NCBI GenBank assembly: GCA_000828075.3
Contig: JXCB02000023.1
Location: forward strand, 1-64,000
Direction: 5' to 3'
Length of the DNA stretch: 64,000 bases
Origin: Tolypothrix campylonemoides VB511288
GTDB taxonomy: Bacteria > Cyanobacteriota > Cyanobacteriia > Cyanobacteriales > Nostocaceae
A program made the position numbers and the translations under genes. Positions 8,379 to 16,746 of the stretch are shown here, in pieces; positions within the stretch are counted from its first letter, which is position 1; the number at the start of each line of letters is the position of its first letter. A model generated the notes under the pieces. It ran no database searches. It saw only the letters and a program-made list of their open reading frames with translations, and had not been told where the DNA came from.

Positions 8379-9317
8379 TTAACTATTGTCCTCTACTTGG
8401 AAAAAACTAGAACCTGCGGTTTGATGAGCAAATTGCTTTGCTGCCTCCAGTAAATAGTCAAAATAGGTACGAGCAACAATAGATAGCTGTTTTCCAGATG
8501 GGTAAACCATGTACCAATTGCGTGGAATCGGAAAGTGTTCGACATCCAAAATCGTTACATCCTGAACATCGGTAATTAATGTATGTCGAGATAAAACTGA
8601 AATTCCTAAACCACCGGCAATTGCTTGCTTAATCGCCTCGTTACTCCCTAATTCTAGTTTAACCTTGACCACGACTTCATGCTCATCGAATAATTTCTGC
8701 ACTGCTCGCCGCGTTCCTGAACCTGGTTCCCGCATAATGAAAGGTTCATCAGCAAGACGTTGAATGGGGATATTTTTTTCCTTTGCGAGCGGATGATTAA
8801 GCGGTGCCAAAACGACCAAGGGATTTTCTAAAAATGCCTGGCAACTGACATCTAGATGTTCGGGAACTTGGCTCATGATATACAAGTCATCCATATTGGC
8901 GCTCATGCGTTCCAAAATCCCTTCATGATTTGTCACTTGCAGGGCGATATCAATTCCTGGGTAAAGTTGGCAAAACCGACCTAATAAACGTGGAATGAAA
9001 TATTTAGCAGTTGTAATCACTGCCAAGCGTAATTGCCCTTGCTTTAACCCTTTTAAATCTGCCACTTTCATTTCAAATTGGGCAATTGTGTCGAAAATTT
9101 GCCGACAAGTGGCAAAGAGTTCCCGTCCCGCTTCCGTAAGATAGAGACGCTTTCCTACCTGCTCAAATAACGGCAACCCTACTGATTTCGTCAGCTGCTT
9201 AATTTGCATCGAAACAGTGGGTTGGGTAAGAAAGAGTTCCTCTGCGGCGCGAGTAAAGCTACCATGACGTGCCGCCGCCTCGAACACCTTCAACTGGTGC
9301 AGCGTCGCTTGATTCAA
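8379..9317 (-). CDS. LysR-family regulator of the CmpR/CcmR type
   Basis: A 312-residue LysR regulator. The winged helix-turn-helix (residues 1-60, FTRAAEELFLTQPTVSMQIK) is followed by an effector-binding domain with the KYFIPRLLGRFCQLYPG stretch typical of cyanobacterial CO2-response regulators. CmpR and CcmR/NdhR control bicarbonate-uptake and NDH-1MS genes using photorespiratory or Calvin-cycle metabolites. That is family knowledge; the ligand here is inferred. It lies downstream of ccmO and near ndhF3-ndhD3-cupA, which supports control of this island. A palindrome upstream (9419-9438) is a likely autoregulatory site. Confidence 0.88.
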   Translation of the reverse strand: MNQATLHQLKVFEAAARHGSFTRAAEELFLTQPTVSMQIKQLTKSVGLPLFEQVGKRLYLTEAGRELFATCRQIFDTIAQFEMKVADLKGLKQGQLRLAVITTAKYFIPRLLGRFCQLYPGIDIALQVTNHEGILERMSANMDDLYIMSQVPEHLDVSCQAFLENPLVVLAPLNHPLAKEKNIPIQRLADEPFIMREPGSGTRRAVQKLFDEHEVVVKVKLELGSNEAIKQAIAGGLGISVLSRHTLITDVQDVTILDVEHFPIPRNWYMVYPSGKQLSIVARTYFDYLLEAAKQFAHQTAGSSFFQVEDNS

Positions 9318-9418
9318 GGGTTATTCTCCTCTAATAGGCATTCTATAGATATAGTCTAGTATCACGGAACACTTGAAATTGATGTAGTTTTGCTTATGTA
9401 AAAGTTACAAGTGAGAGA

Positions 9419-9438
9419 TAATAGATAAAAATCTATTA
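9419..9438 (-). promoter_or_regulatory. Palindromic LysR-type operator candidate
   Basis: A perfect 8-bp inverted repeat, TAATAGAT and ATCTATTA, with an AAAA spacer lies about 100 bp upstream of the LysR gene start. LysR regulators often bind such dyads near their own promoters. A further CTATTA direct copy follows at once (about 9441-9447). No binding data are available. Confidence 0.45.
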
Positions 9439-9561
9439 ATCCTATTAGAAAAATGCTATTTTCTTTATCAATTTGAAAAGTTATGATTCAAAAAAGCAAC
9501 AACAGCGTAAGATGCCTTCCAGCCAAGGTGACAAACCTTGATGGTGGACGACTCAGGTTAC

Positions 9562-9586
9562 GAGTTATGAGTTATGAGTTATGAGT
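9562..9586. repeat. Heptamer tandem repeat in the ccmO-LysR gap
   Basis: GAGTTAT-type heptamers occur about 3.5 times in tandem. The rest of the 362-bp gap (9318-9679) holds the palindromic operator candidate and no visible gene. Confidence 0.7.
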
Positions 9587-9679
9587 ATTTACTCCTAACT
9601 CCTCAACCCCAGTTAGCTTATGGTCGGCAGCCTCCGCAGGCAACTGGCTCCTCTTAACTCCTAACTTTTTTTGTGTCAA

Positions 9680-10447
9680 TCATTCTTCAGTCATTTTTAG
9701 AGGTAACCTGGTTAAATCGGGCAATTGCACGAGTTCTGTTTCTCCGACTTGCTCCTTGATATTGACTGGCAATTTTAACGGTTGACGTTCTTCTATCCAG
9801 CAACTTGCTACTGGCAAGGTTTGCTCCAGTTCTTCCAATGGTCTTGGAATCACCATCACTGCATTCAATTCCCCAATGCGTTCTGCCTCGTACATACCAG
9901 CTTCCACTGCCACCGCTACATTTGCCACAGAGCCGCGAATAATCGCTGTACACAAACCCGCACCAACTTTTTCGTACGCTGCCAATTGGACATCGGCAGC
10001 TTTCAGCATCGCATCAGCAGCTCCCACCAACGCCGGAAACCCCCGCGTTTCTACCAAACCAACTGCCAGATCGCTCAGACGGTTGTAGTTGCCTTCAGCA
10101 AGTGCGCTGAGGCGACTGCTGATAGGCAGCACGGCTTCCAAGTTGGGATAAGGTCGGGGAATCACCAAACTAGAAACGAACTGACCAAATTGTTCAGCAG
10201 TTTGAACGCCAGATTCTACCGCTAGACGCACATCGGCGATCGCACCTCTGATAATAGCAGTACAGTGACCACCGCCGATTTTTTCATATCCAATCAGGTG
10301 AACTCCAGCTGTCTTGAGCATCATATCCGCTGTACCAACCATTGCTGGAAAACTACAGGTAGACACTAATCCCAAAGCACTGTCCTTAAAAATATCTCGA
10401 TGGCGGGATGCCTGCTCACTTATAAACCGTTGATTGTAAGCCTCCAT
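9680..10447 (-). CDS. ccmO: CcmO, double-BMC-domain carboxysome shell protein
   Basis: A shell protein with two tandem BMC folds that forms pseudohexameric trimers in the beta-carboxysome facet. The first domain starts at ALGLVSTCSFPAMVGTADMM (about residues 25-105) and the second at AVGLVETRGFPALVGAADAM (about 125-205). Both carry the KxGxGxxxAIIRG core. The 255-residue length is normal. It is the sixth ccm gene in the minus-strand series, 64 bp downstream of ccmN and probably read in the same transcript. In several other cyanobacteria ccmO lies elsewhere, so its linkage here is worth noting. Confidence 0.95.
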   Translation of the reverse strand: MEAYNQRFISEQASRHRDIFKDSALGLVSTCSFPAMVGTADMMLKTAGVHLIGYEKIGGGHCTAIIRGAIADVRLAVESGVQTAEQFGQFVSSLVIPRPYPNLEAVLPISSRLSALAEGNYNRLSDLAVGLVETRGFPALVGAADAMLKAADVQLAAYEKVGAGLCTAIIRGSVANVAVAVEAGMYEAERIGELNAVMVIPRPLEELEQTLPVASCWIEERQPLKLPVNIKEQVGETELVQLPDLTRLPLKMTEE

Positions 10448-10511
10448 TCAAATTCTCCAGGATACTCAATTGTTAGTTGCTCTTTAAAGTTAACAACTTA
10501 ACAATAAAAAC

Positions 10512-11228
10512 TTATTCAGACTGACCGTCAGATGTAGGTTTGTTCAAGGATTGCTTATGGGGAAACAATGTAACTAACAGCTTTTGTATGCTTTCTTGCC
10601 CGTAAATGTGAGTAGTGATTTGTGAGTCTTGAGGGGGGGCTGGGGGGGATGAGGGAGTGAGGGAGTGAGGGAGTGAGGGAGATGAGGGAGATGAGGGAGA
10701 TGGAGGTGGGGAAGACTTGGGAATTAATTCTTCCTGCTGTTGTGTTTGTCCCCCACTCCCCAAGTCTTTTTGTCTGCCTGTCCCATTTTCCGAGTTTGTA
10801 TTACCAGAAGCAAGGTCATTTGTGGAGAGTTCAGGCTGTTTTGTCTCATTGATTGGTTTAGGAGATTCAGTTAGGTGCCGACTTGAATCTCCGAAAACAG
10901 AGCCAGCAGCAACGACTTGCCCAGGTTCAACAGAACAATTGAAAATTGTTGTTGCTGCCCCTATACAAGCATTTGCCCCTATTTTGCCTTGACCAACCAT
11001 CAAAAGACCGGCTCCCAGGTTTGCTCCTGCTTCTACTTCTAAGGTTCCTTCATGGACTTGGAGAATTGACCCCATACCAACACAGACCCCTGAACCGATG
11101 ATTATTTTGCTATTTGGAGCCGCTTGGAGTATCACACCTGGTGCAAGTACTGCACTGGGATGAATTATCACCTCGCCACTTATGTAAGAATCAAAGTCAT
11201 AACTTGGGCGCAGTGACGGCACAGACAT
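10512..11228 (-). CDS. ccmN: CcmN carboxysome adaptor with repeat-derived linker
   Basis: CcmN bridges CcmM to the shell. Residues about 1-110 form a left-handed hexapeptide-repeat domain (VIIGSGVCVGMGSILQ, GANLGAGLLMVGQGKIGA). The C-terminal helix IYGQESIQKLLVTLFPHKQS matches the known encapsulation peptide that binds CcmK. The linker between them is a Ser/Pro-rich tract (about residues 172-198) encoded by tandem GAGGGAGT/GAGGGAGAT repeats. This repeat family also occurs in intergenic DNA of this window. The gene lies between ccmM and ccmO on the same strand. Confidence 0.95.
   Translation of the reverse strand: MSVPSLRPSYDFDSYISGEVIIHPSAVLAPGVILQAAPNSKIIIGSGVCVGMGSILQVHEGTLEVEAGANLGAGLLMVGQGKIGANACIGAATTIFNCSVEPGQVVAAGSVFGDSSRHLTESPKPINETKQPELSTNDLASGNTNSENGTGRQKDLGSGGQTQQQEELIPKSSPPPSPSSPSSPSLPHSLTPSSPPAPPQDSQITTHIYGQESIQKLLVTLFPHKQSLNKPTSDGQSE
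10631..10710. repeat. Tandem-repeat tract inside ccmN
   Basis: G-rich tract of GAGGGAGT and GAGGGAGAT units read in frame as Ser/Pro-rich linker. The complementary CTCCCTCACTCCCT pattern recurs at about 48217-48245, 54615-54645 and 56331-56354. Confidence 0.85.
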
Positions 11229-11329
11229 GGGATGTAACCTCGGAAGCCGGAATTATGTAAATAGTGAAGAAACAACACTGAAGAAAGAATCAAGAAAAAA
11301 TTCTTCTATCTTCTATCTTCTATCTTTCT

Positions 11330-13015
11330 TCACGGACGTTGAATAATTGTTTCAAGTACGCGACGCTTAGCTTTGGGGTCAATACCAATGAGCCGCACGT
11401 ATTCGCCTTGGTATTCATTAAGATAGCCTTCTAATGCTGCTGCTGCTTGTTGTGGAGAATGAGCTTCAATTTGCCCGCAACTTGCCCAGGAACCTGTACG
11501 GAATCGTCGCTGATCTACGTGCTCTGCGCTAATTTTATACCCACTGTTTATGAGTTGCTGTAGCTGTTCTACTACCTCGGAACTTAAGCGGGTACTGGTT
11601 GCTGATGCCTTTGCAGAAGAAGTCGCAGCAGGCGCACTAGCAAAGGACTTAGAACTGCCAGATGAACTGCCAGATGAACTCACAGAACCGTTGGGGCGTT
11701 GGATAATGCTTTCTAACACCCGCCGCTTTGCCTTGGGGTCAATACCAATCAACCGCACGTACTCACCTTGGTGACTATCTATACAATCTTCTAAGGCAGC
11801 AACAACTTGTTTTATGGAAGTTGCTTCTATTGGTGTGCAACTTTGCCAAGAACCTGTGCGGAAGCGACGCTCATCTACGTGTTCCATGCCAATTTTGTAA
11901 CCACCTGCTAGGAGTTGGTTGACTTGGTCTACAGTTTCAGCACTGAGTTTGCCACTGCCACTACCATTACTGTAACTATGAGCGTTACCATTCCCGTTGT
12001 AGCTTTTATTTGTTTGGTTAGTAGGAGCTTTGAAGTTTGCTGGTGCTTGCACCGCCCCATCTGGACGTTGAATGATGGTTTCTAGGACGCGCCGTCTGCC
12101 TTTGTCAATGCCAAATAGACGAACGTACTCGCCCGAGTGTTCGTGAAGACAACCTTCCAAAGCTGCGATCGCCTCACCAACCGATCTCGCTTCTATTGGT
12201 GTGCAACTCTGCCAAGAGCCAGTGCGGAACCGCCGTTGATCTACGTGTTCCGTACCAATTTTATACCCTTGATCTAAAAGATAGCGTAATTGTTCTACTG
12301 TTTCAGTACCCAAGCTACTGCTCGCCACGTCATTACTCCTTTCTAACTCTTCAAACTCAAACTTATTACCGTTGCTTGTATAAGATTTCGTTAACTCATC
12401 CCGAATAGTTTTTATACAATTACTATCCGCAGCACACAGATAACCCGATCGCAACGCCTGATTAATCCCAATCACATGATGAGCAAATTGCTTATCCTGT
12501 GCCTGCACATCTGGCAGACGGTCCGCTTGTTGTTGAGTAGTAATTATTGCTCCAGATGGTACGTATTTTCCTGGTGGTATTTCCACATCTTGAATCAGAG
12601 CGTGCATCATCACGATGCAACCTGCTCCCACCCTAGCGTTAAACACCGTGGAGCGAAAACCTATAAAGCAATTGTCTCCAACATAAGCTGGTCCATGAAT
12701 CAGAGCCATATGGGTAATGGATGCATTGCTGCCAATCCATACCGAGTATTCATTTTGGTCATCGCCAATAACTCGACCTTGCTCCAACCCATGTACGACA
12801 ACACCATCTTGTAAATTGGTGCTTTCGCCTATATGAAACGGTGTGCCTTCATCCGCTCTAATCGAAGTCCCCGGAGCAACGATTACATTTGCGCCTATCT
12901 CTACATCCCCAATAACGTTGGAAAAAGGATGTATAAATGCGGTTTCATGGATTTTTGGCTCTGCTAAACTCCTTGACCACGGGGTTGGGGGTGCCGCCGT
13001 GCTGCGGACTGCCAT
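11330..13015 (-). CDS. ccmM: CcmM carboxysome scaffold (gamma-CA domain plus three RbcS-like modules)
   Basis: CcmM condenses Rubisco and links it to CcmN and the shell. The 561-residue protein has a gamma-carbonic-anhydrase domain (about 20-205) with candidate zinc histidines His75, His102 and His107, and the regulatory Cys pair Cys194/Cys200. Three small-subunit-like modules follow, each with the FRTGSW motif (about 235-320, 350-440, 475-561). Modules 1 and 2 keep both cysteines (SC and GC/DC), while module 3 has only the first (second position Tyr). An internal GTG at codon 230 has a strong Shine-Dalgarno and would give a short form of about 332 residues, like M35. Upstream is ccmL, downstream ccmN. 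Confidence 0.97.
   Translation of the reverse strand: MAVRSTAAPPTPWSRSLAEPKIHETAFIHPFSNVIGDVEIGANVIVAPGTSIRADEGTPFHIGESTNLQDGVVVHGLEQGRVIGDDQNEYSVWIGSNASITHMALIHGPAYVGDNCFIGFRSTVFNARVGAGCIVMMHALIQDVEIPPGKYVPSGAIITTQQQADRLPDVQAQDKQFAHHVIGINQALRSGYLCAADSNCIKTIRDELTKSYTSNGNKFEFEELERSNDVASSSLGTETVEQLRYLLDQGYKIGTEHVDQRRFRTGSWQSCTPIEARSVGEAIAALEGCLHEHSGEYVRLFGIDKGRRRVLETIIQRPDGAVQAPANFKAPTNQTNKSYNGNGNAHSYSNGSGSGKLSAETVDQVNQLLAGGYKIGMEHVDERRFRTGSWQSCTPIEATSIKQVVAALEDCIDSHQGEYVRLIGIDPKAKRRVLESIIQRPNGSVSSSGSSSGSSKSFASAPAATSSAKASATSTRLSSEVVEQLQQLINSGYKISAEHVDQRRFRTGSWASCGQIEAHSPQQAAAALEGYLNEYQGEYVRLIGIDPKAKRRVLETIIQRP
12326..12344 (-). promoter_or_regulatory. Internal ribosome-binding site and GTG start for short CcmM
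   Basis: On the minus strand AGAAAGGAG is followed after 7 nt by an in-frame GTG (12328-12326), codon 230 of ccmM, just before the first RbcS-like module. Short CcmM isoforms made by internal initiation are known in beta-cyanobacteria; this site gives them a clear sequence basis here. Confidence 0.8.
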
Positions 13016-13106
13016 CGCTAGATTCCTCCTCTATTGTCATTTGTCCTTAGTCCTTAGTCCTTTGTCATTTGTTTAGAGCTAATGACTAATGACTAATGAC
13101 TAATGA

Positions 13107-13409
13107 CTATCTATACTGGTCTTTTTTGCTGTAAATCAGGCGGTCTTTGACGTTAACCGTATCAATTATTGCCACCACTGCTGCGTCTACTGGACGCTGT
13201 TCGTTACCCAGAACTTGACGGGCGGCGCTACCACGACTAACAAGTACCCACTCATCCACTCCCGCACCAACATTATCGGCTGCTACCTCGTATTCTGGCA
13301 GAATACGTCCTTCTTCATCGACTAATTGCAAGAGCAGTAGTTTGACACCTCTAAGACTTGGGTCTTTTTGAGTGCTAACTACTGTGCCGCGAACTTTGGC
13401 AATGTGCAT
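13107..13409 (-). CDS. ccmL: CcmL carboxysome vertex pentamer protein
   Basis: A 100-residue EutN/CcmL-family protein that caps carboxysome vertices as a pentamer. It starts MHIAKVRGTVVSTQKDPSLRG and has the family core VAADNVGAGVDEWVLVSRGSAAR and VVAIIDTV. It begins 6 bp after the stop of ccmK1, indicating tight coupling, and precedes ccmM by about 90 bp. Between ccmL and ccmM lie short tandem repeats of the GACTAATGACTAAT type (about 13080-13105). Confidence 0.97.
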   Translation of the reverse strand: MHIAKVRGTVVSTQKDPSLRGVKLLLLQLVDEEGRILPEYEVAADNVGAGVDEWVLVSRGSAARQVLGNEQRPVDAAVVAIIDTVNVKDRLIYSKKDQYR

Positions 13410-13415
13410 TACAAG

Positions 13416-13763
13416 TTATGGTCTTGGGTTATAGGGACGAGTTATTGCGTTAACATTCTCCCGGAACTGCTCCACATCTTCTGTATAACGAATTGGCAGG
13501 ACGTATTCTAGGTTTTCGTGAGGACGAGCAATGATGTGGGTAGACAATACTTGTCCGCCGTTAACTCGCTTCACTGATTCAACTCCAGCGCCAACTGAAG
13601 CTTGTACTTCAGAAACGTCTCCCCGCACAATCACTGTAACCCGACCGCTACCAATTTTTTCGTAGCCGACTAAAGTCACGCGCGCTGCTTTCACCATCGC
13701 ATCTGCTGCTTCTACTACCGCAGGGAACCCCAAGGTTTCCACCATTCCTACTGCAATTGACAT
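13416..13763 (-). CDS. ccmK1: CcmK1 carboxysome hexameric shell protein
   Basis: A 115-residue single-BMC-domain shell protein forming hexamers in the carboxysome facet. The core reads [20 protein letters not shown] and [18 protein letters not shown]. It is slightly longer than its neighbour because of a C-terminal tail ending ITRPYNPRP, the pattern by which CcmK1 is told from CcmK2. An AAGGA lies about 9 nt upstream of the ATG. It sits between ccmK2 and ccmL in the ccm series. Confidence 0.93.
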   Translation of the reverse strand: MSIAVGMVETLGFPAVVEAADAMVKAARVTLVGYEKIGSGRVTVIVRGDVSEVQASVGAGVESVKRVNGGQVLSTHIIARPHENLEYVLPIRYTEDVEQFRENVNAITRPYNPRP

Positions 13764-13915
13764 GAGTTTTTATCCTTAGCTTTCAAGATAATTAAACACA
13801 AACAAAAACACAAAAAGGTAAATCGAACAAGAGTTTCAGATTTTAAACCTGTCAAGCTTAAAGTGCGGAATTGCTCATAGCTCGATCAATAACGCGAATC
13901 TAAAATCCAAAATTG

Positions 13916-14224
13916 TTACGTACGGAACTGATCCACAGCTTCGGTGTAACGAATAGGCAATACGTATTCCAAGTTCTCGTGAGGACGAGCAATGATGTGA
14001 GTGGATAGTACTTCACCACCATTGACTCTTCTGGCTGCTTCCACTCCAGCCGCAACTGAAGCTTGTACCTCAGAAACGTCTCCTCGAACAATCACAGTCA
14101 CCCGAGCGCTACCGATTTTTTCATACCCGACTAAGGTGACACGAGCGGCTTTCACCATCGCATCTGCTGCTTCTACTACCGCCGGAAACCCTTTTGTTTC
14201 AATCATTCCAACTGCAATTGGCAT
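13916..14224 (-). CDS. ccmK2: CcmK2 carboxysome hexameric shell protein
   Basis: A 102-residue BMC-domain shell protein, nearly identical in sequence to the downstream copy ([20 protein letters not shown]). It is the first gene of the minus-strand ccm series. GGGAG lies about 7 nt upstream of the ATG. The 635-bp region upstream also carries the promoter of the divergent ndhF3 operon. Naming as K2 rests on length and position. Confidence 0.93.
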   Translation of the reverse strand: MPIAVGMIETKGFPAVVEAADAMVKAARVTLVGYEKIGSARVTVIVRGDVSEVQASVAAGVEAARRVNGGEVLSTHIIARPHENLEYVLPIRYTEAVDQFRT

Positions 14225-14859
14225 CGCAGAACTCCCACAAAATTATTGAAATATGTACCGTTTTGGAAAATTTTTGACGAGGATGCTCATCTTGAGCTGC
14301 AAAAGCATTTCCTAATTAAGCATAGAAAAGCTTTGCGCCCCTGACAATATAAATTACCATAATAGTTTATAATAAAATAAATTAAAAAAGCTTAACATCA
14401 TTTGATAAAGCTGATTTTACTCAACCGAACTTCACAGATCCCTGGAGTAGCCACTTCTGGTTTATAATTTTTTTATAACATTTGCTCAAACAGCTTCATA
14501 AAGGCAGGAATTCTGCCTTTAGATGAATGACTAAAAACTCAAGGAGTGATTACACAGTAGTCTTTCCTCGCTTTTTGCTTTTTGTGCAAAAAAAGCCTCA
14601 ATAAATATATAATTTTTTATTATCTACCTTATAAATGGAGGTTTTTAAGTTAGTAATTTCAGCTATCCAATTAAAGACCAGTAAAAATCAGAAAATAATA
14701 ATTTATGGAATATATTATATTTGTTTTGCCTTTGTAAGCTAGAAAAACGAAAGAATATAATTTAAATTGGATAATTTAAATTGTTCAAGTTAGGTTTCGT
14801 AAAAATCATTTCCTAAAGTGAAAAACCATTCTTTAGCTCAGCCATTAAGGTATATCTAA
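14225..14859. promoter_or_regulatory. Divergent control region between ccmK2 and ndhF3 operons
   Basis: AT-rich 635-bp region with no gene. It holds a strong hairpin, AAAGGCAG-gaatt-CTGCCTTT (14500-14520). Two direct copies of ATAATTTAAATTG lie at 14757-14769 and 14771-14783. A TTA-N7-TAA box (14790-14802) matches the CmpR-type half-site pattern and lies about 60 bp before ndhF3. The boxes are pattern matches, not proven sites. Confidence 0.5.
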
Positions 14860-16716
14860 ATGAATCAGTTGCTCTTTTCAACAAGTTGGTGGATACCTTT
14901 ATATGGATTAATAGGTGCGCTTCTTACCTTGCCGTGGGCAATGGGATTAGTTCGGCGCACAGGACCAAGACCAGCTGCTTATTTCAACTGGTTGGCAACG
15001 GTTTTTGCTTTTATCCACAGCCTGTTTATATTCATTGACATTTGGAATAGAGAATCAGAAAATTTTCTGATTACCTGGTTTAAAGCGGCGGATTTTGATT
15101 TGTCGTTTGCTTTAGAAATCTCGCCAATCAGTATTGGAGCAACAGTTTTAATTACAGGGTTAAGTTTACTGGCACAAACTTACGCCCTTGGTTACATGGA
15201 AAAGGACTGGGCTTTAGCACGTTTCTTTGCGCTGATGGGATTTTTTGAAGCAGCGTTGAGTGGGTTAGCCATTAGTGACTCTCTATTTCTCAGCTATGCC
15301 CTTTTGGAAATGCTGACTCTTTCGACTTACTTGCTGGTGGGCTTTTGGTATGCTCAACCGTTAGTGGTTACAGCAGCGCGAGATGCATTTCTCACTAAGC
15401 GAGTGGGAGACTTGTTGCTGCTAATGGCAGTTGTGACGCTTTCCACCATAGCAGGTAGCTTGAACTTTTCCGACTTATATGAATGGGCGCAGACGGCAAA
15501 CTTAAGTCCGACGACATCAGCCTTACTAGGTTTAGCGCTGATAGCAGGACCTGCGGGGAAATGCGCTCAATTTCCGCTGCATCTGTGGTTAGATGAGGCG
15601 ATGGAAGGTCCCAACCCAGCTTCAGTGATGCGAAACTCTCTGGTGGTTGCTGGTGGAGCATATCTGCTATTTAAACTACAACCAATATTAGCGCTATCGC
15701 CAGTCGCATTAAATGCTTTGATCATTATGGGTACGGTGACAGCAGTCGGTGCATCATTAGTGTCGCTCGCCCAAATTGACATTAAACGAGCGCTTTCTCA
15801 TTCCACAAGTGCATACATGGGATTAGCGTTTTTGGCGGTAGGGATGGAGCAAGGAGGAGTTGCTCTGATGTTGCTGCTAGCTCATGCAATTGCCAAAGCA
15901 TTATTGTTCATGAGTTCTGGTTCAGTGATACTTACAACCAATACTCAAGACTTAACAGAAATGGGCGGTTTGTGGTCACGGATGCCAGCAACTACCACAG
16001 CGTTTGTTGTAGGTGCGGGTGGGATGGTAACGCTGCTGCCACTAGGAAGCTTTTGGGCAATGTTAGGATGGGCTGATGGCTTGGCTTTAATTAGCCCTTG
16101 GGTCGTTGCCGTCTTAGTATTGGTTAATGGTTTAACGGCATTGAATTTGACCCGCCTATTTCGCTTAATATTTTGGGGTACACCGCAACCAAAGACCCGC
16201 CGCACCCCAGAAGTTGGCTGGCAGATGGCATTGCCAATGGTATCCCTGACTGTAATAACTTTGTTATTACCTCTGATGTTGCAACAATGGTATCTACTAC
16301 CTGATTGGGAAAGTATAAATTGGATAGTAGTAGGGTTGTTAGTATCGTCTACAGTTCTGGGGATAGGCATAGGGTCTAACATCTATCTGCACAAGGCTTG
16401 GTCGAGATCCACAGTCTTGGTATGGAGATTCTTGCAAGACTTGTTGGGTTATAACTTTTACATTGATCGACTATACCGAGTGACGGTAGTGAGTGCCGTC
16501 GGACTGCTTTCCAAAATTTCTGCTTGGAGCGATCGCTTTGTTGTTGATGGTCTCATTAACTTAGTTGGGTTTGCAGCAATTTTCAGTGGACAAACCTTGA
16601 AATACAGTGTTTCCGGTCGCTCTCAAGGATATCTGTTGACCATTCTTGTAGGCATCAGCGTCTTAGGTTTTTTCATTAGTTGGTCATTGGGCTTGCTGAA
16701 TAAATTTCCGTTTTAG
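14860..16716 (+). CDS. ndhF3: NdhF3, NDH-1MS membrane subunit
   Basis: A 618-residue polytopic membrane subunit of the NDH-1 variant that drives high-affinity CO2 hydration in thylakoids. The sequence is that of the NdhF/NuoL antiporter-like family (KRVGDLLLLMAVVTLST, AGPAGKCAQFPLHLWLDEAM, SHSTSAYMGLAFLAVGMEQG). The isoform call rests on the following ndhD3 and cupA genes. It is transcribed away from ccmK2, and ndhD3 follows after 30 bp. Confidence 0.93.
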   Translation: MNQLLFSTSWWIPLYGLIGALLTLPWAMGLVRRTGPRPAAYFNWLATVFAFIHSLFIFIDIWNRESENFLITWFKAADFDLSFALEISPISIGATVLITGLSLLAQTYALGYMEKDWALARFFALMGFFEAALSGLAISDSLFLSYALLEMLTLSTYLLVGFWYAQPLVVTAARDAFLTKRVGDLLLLMAVVTLSTIAGSLNFSDLYEWAQTANLSPTTSALLGLALIAGPAGKCAQFPLHLWLDEAMEGPNPASVMRNSLVVAGGAYLLFKLQPILALSPVALNALIIMGTVTAVGASLVSLAQIDIKRALSHSTSAYMGLAFLAVGMEQGGVALMLLLAHAIAKALLFMSSGSVILTTNTQDLTEMGGLWSRMPATTTAFVVGAGGMVTLLPLGSFWAMLGWADGLALISPWVVAVLVLVNGLTALNLTRLFRLIFWGTPQPKTRRTPEVGWQMALPMVSLTVITLLLPLMLQQWYLLPDWESINWIVVGLLVSSTVLGIGIGSNIYLHKAWSRSTVLVWRFLQDLLGYNFYIDRLYRVTVVSAVGLLSKISAWSDRFVVDGLINLVGFAAIFSGQTLKYSVSGRSQGYLLTILVGISVLGFFISWSLGLLNKFPF

Positions 16717-16746
16717 TCTCCTTGTTCCCCTTCGCCCTGTTTATCT

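Noticed and set aside
9782-10225. 147-codon ORF opposite ccmO
   Set aside because: Antisense shadow; ccmO is fully conserved on the other strand.
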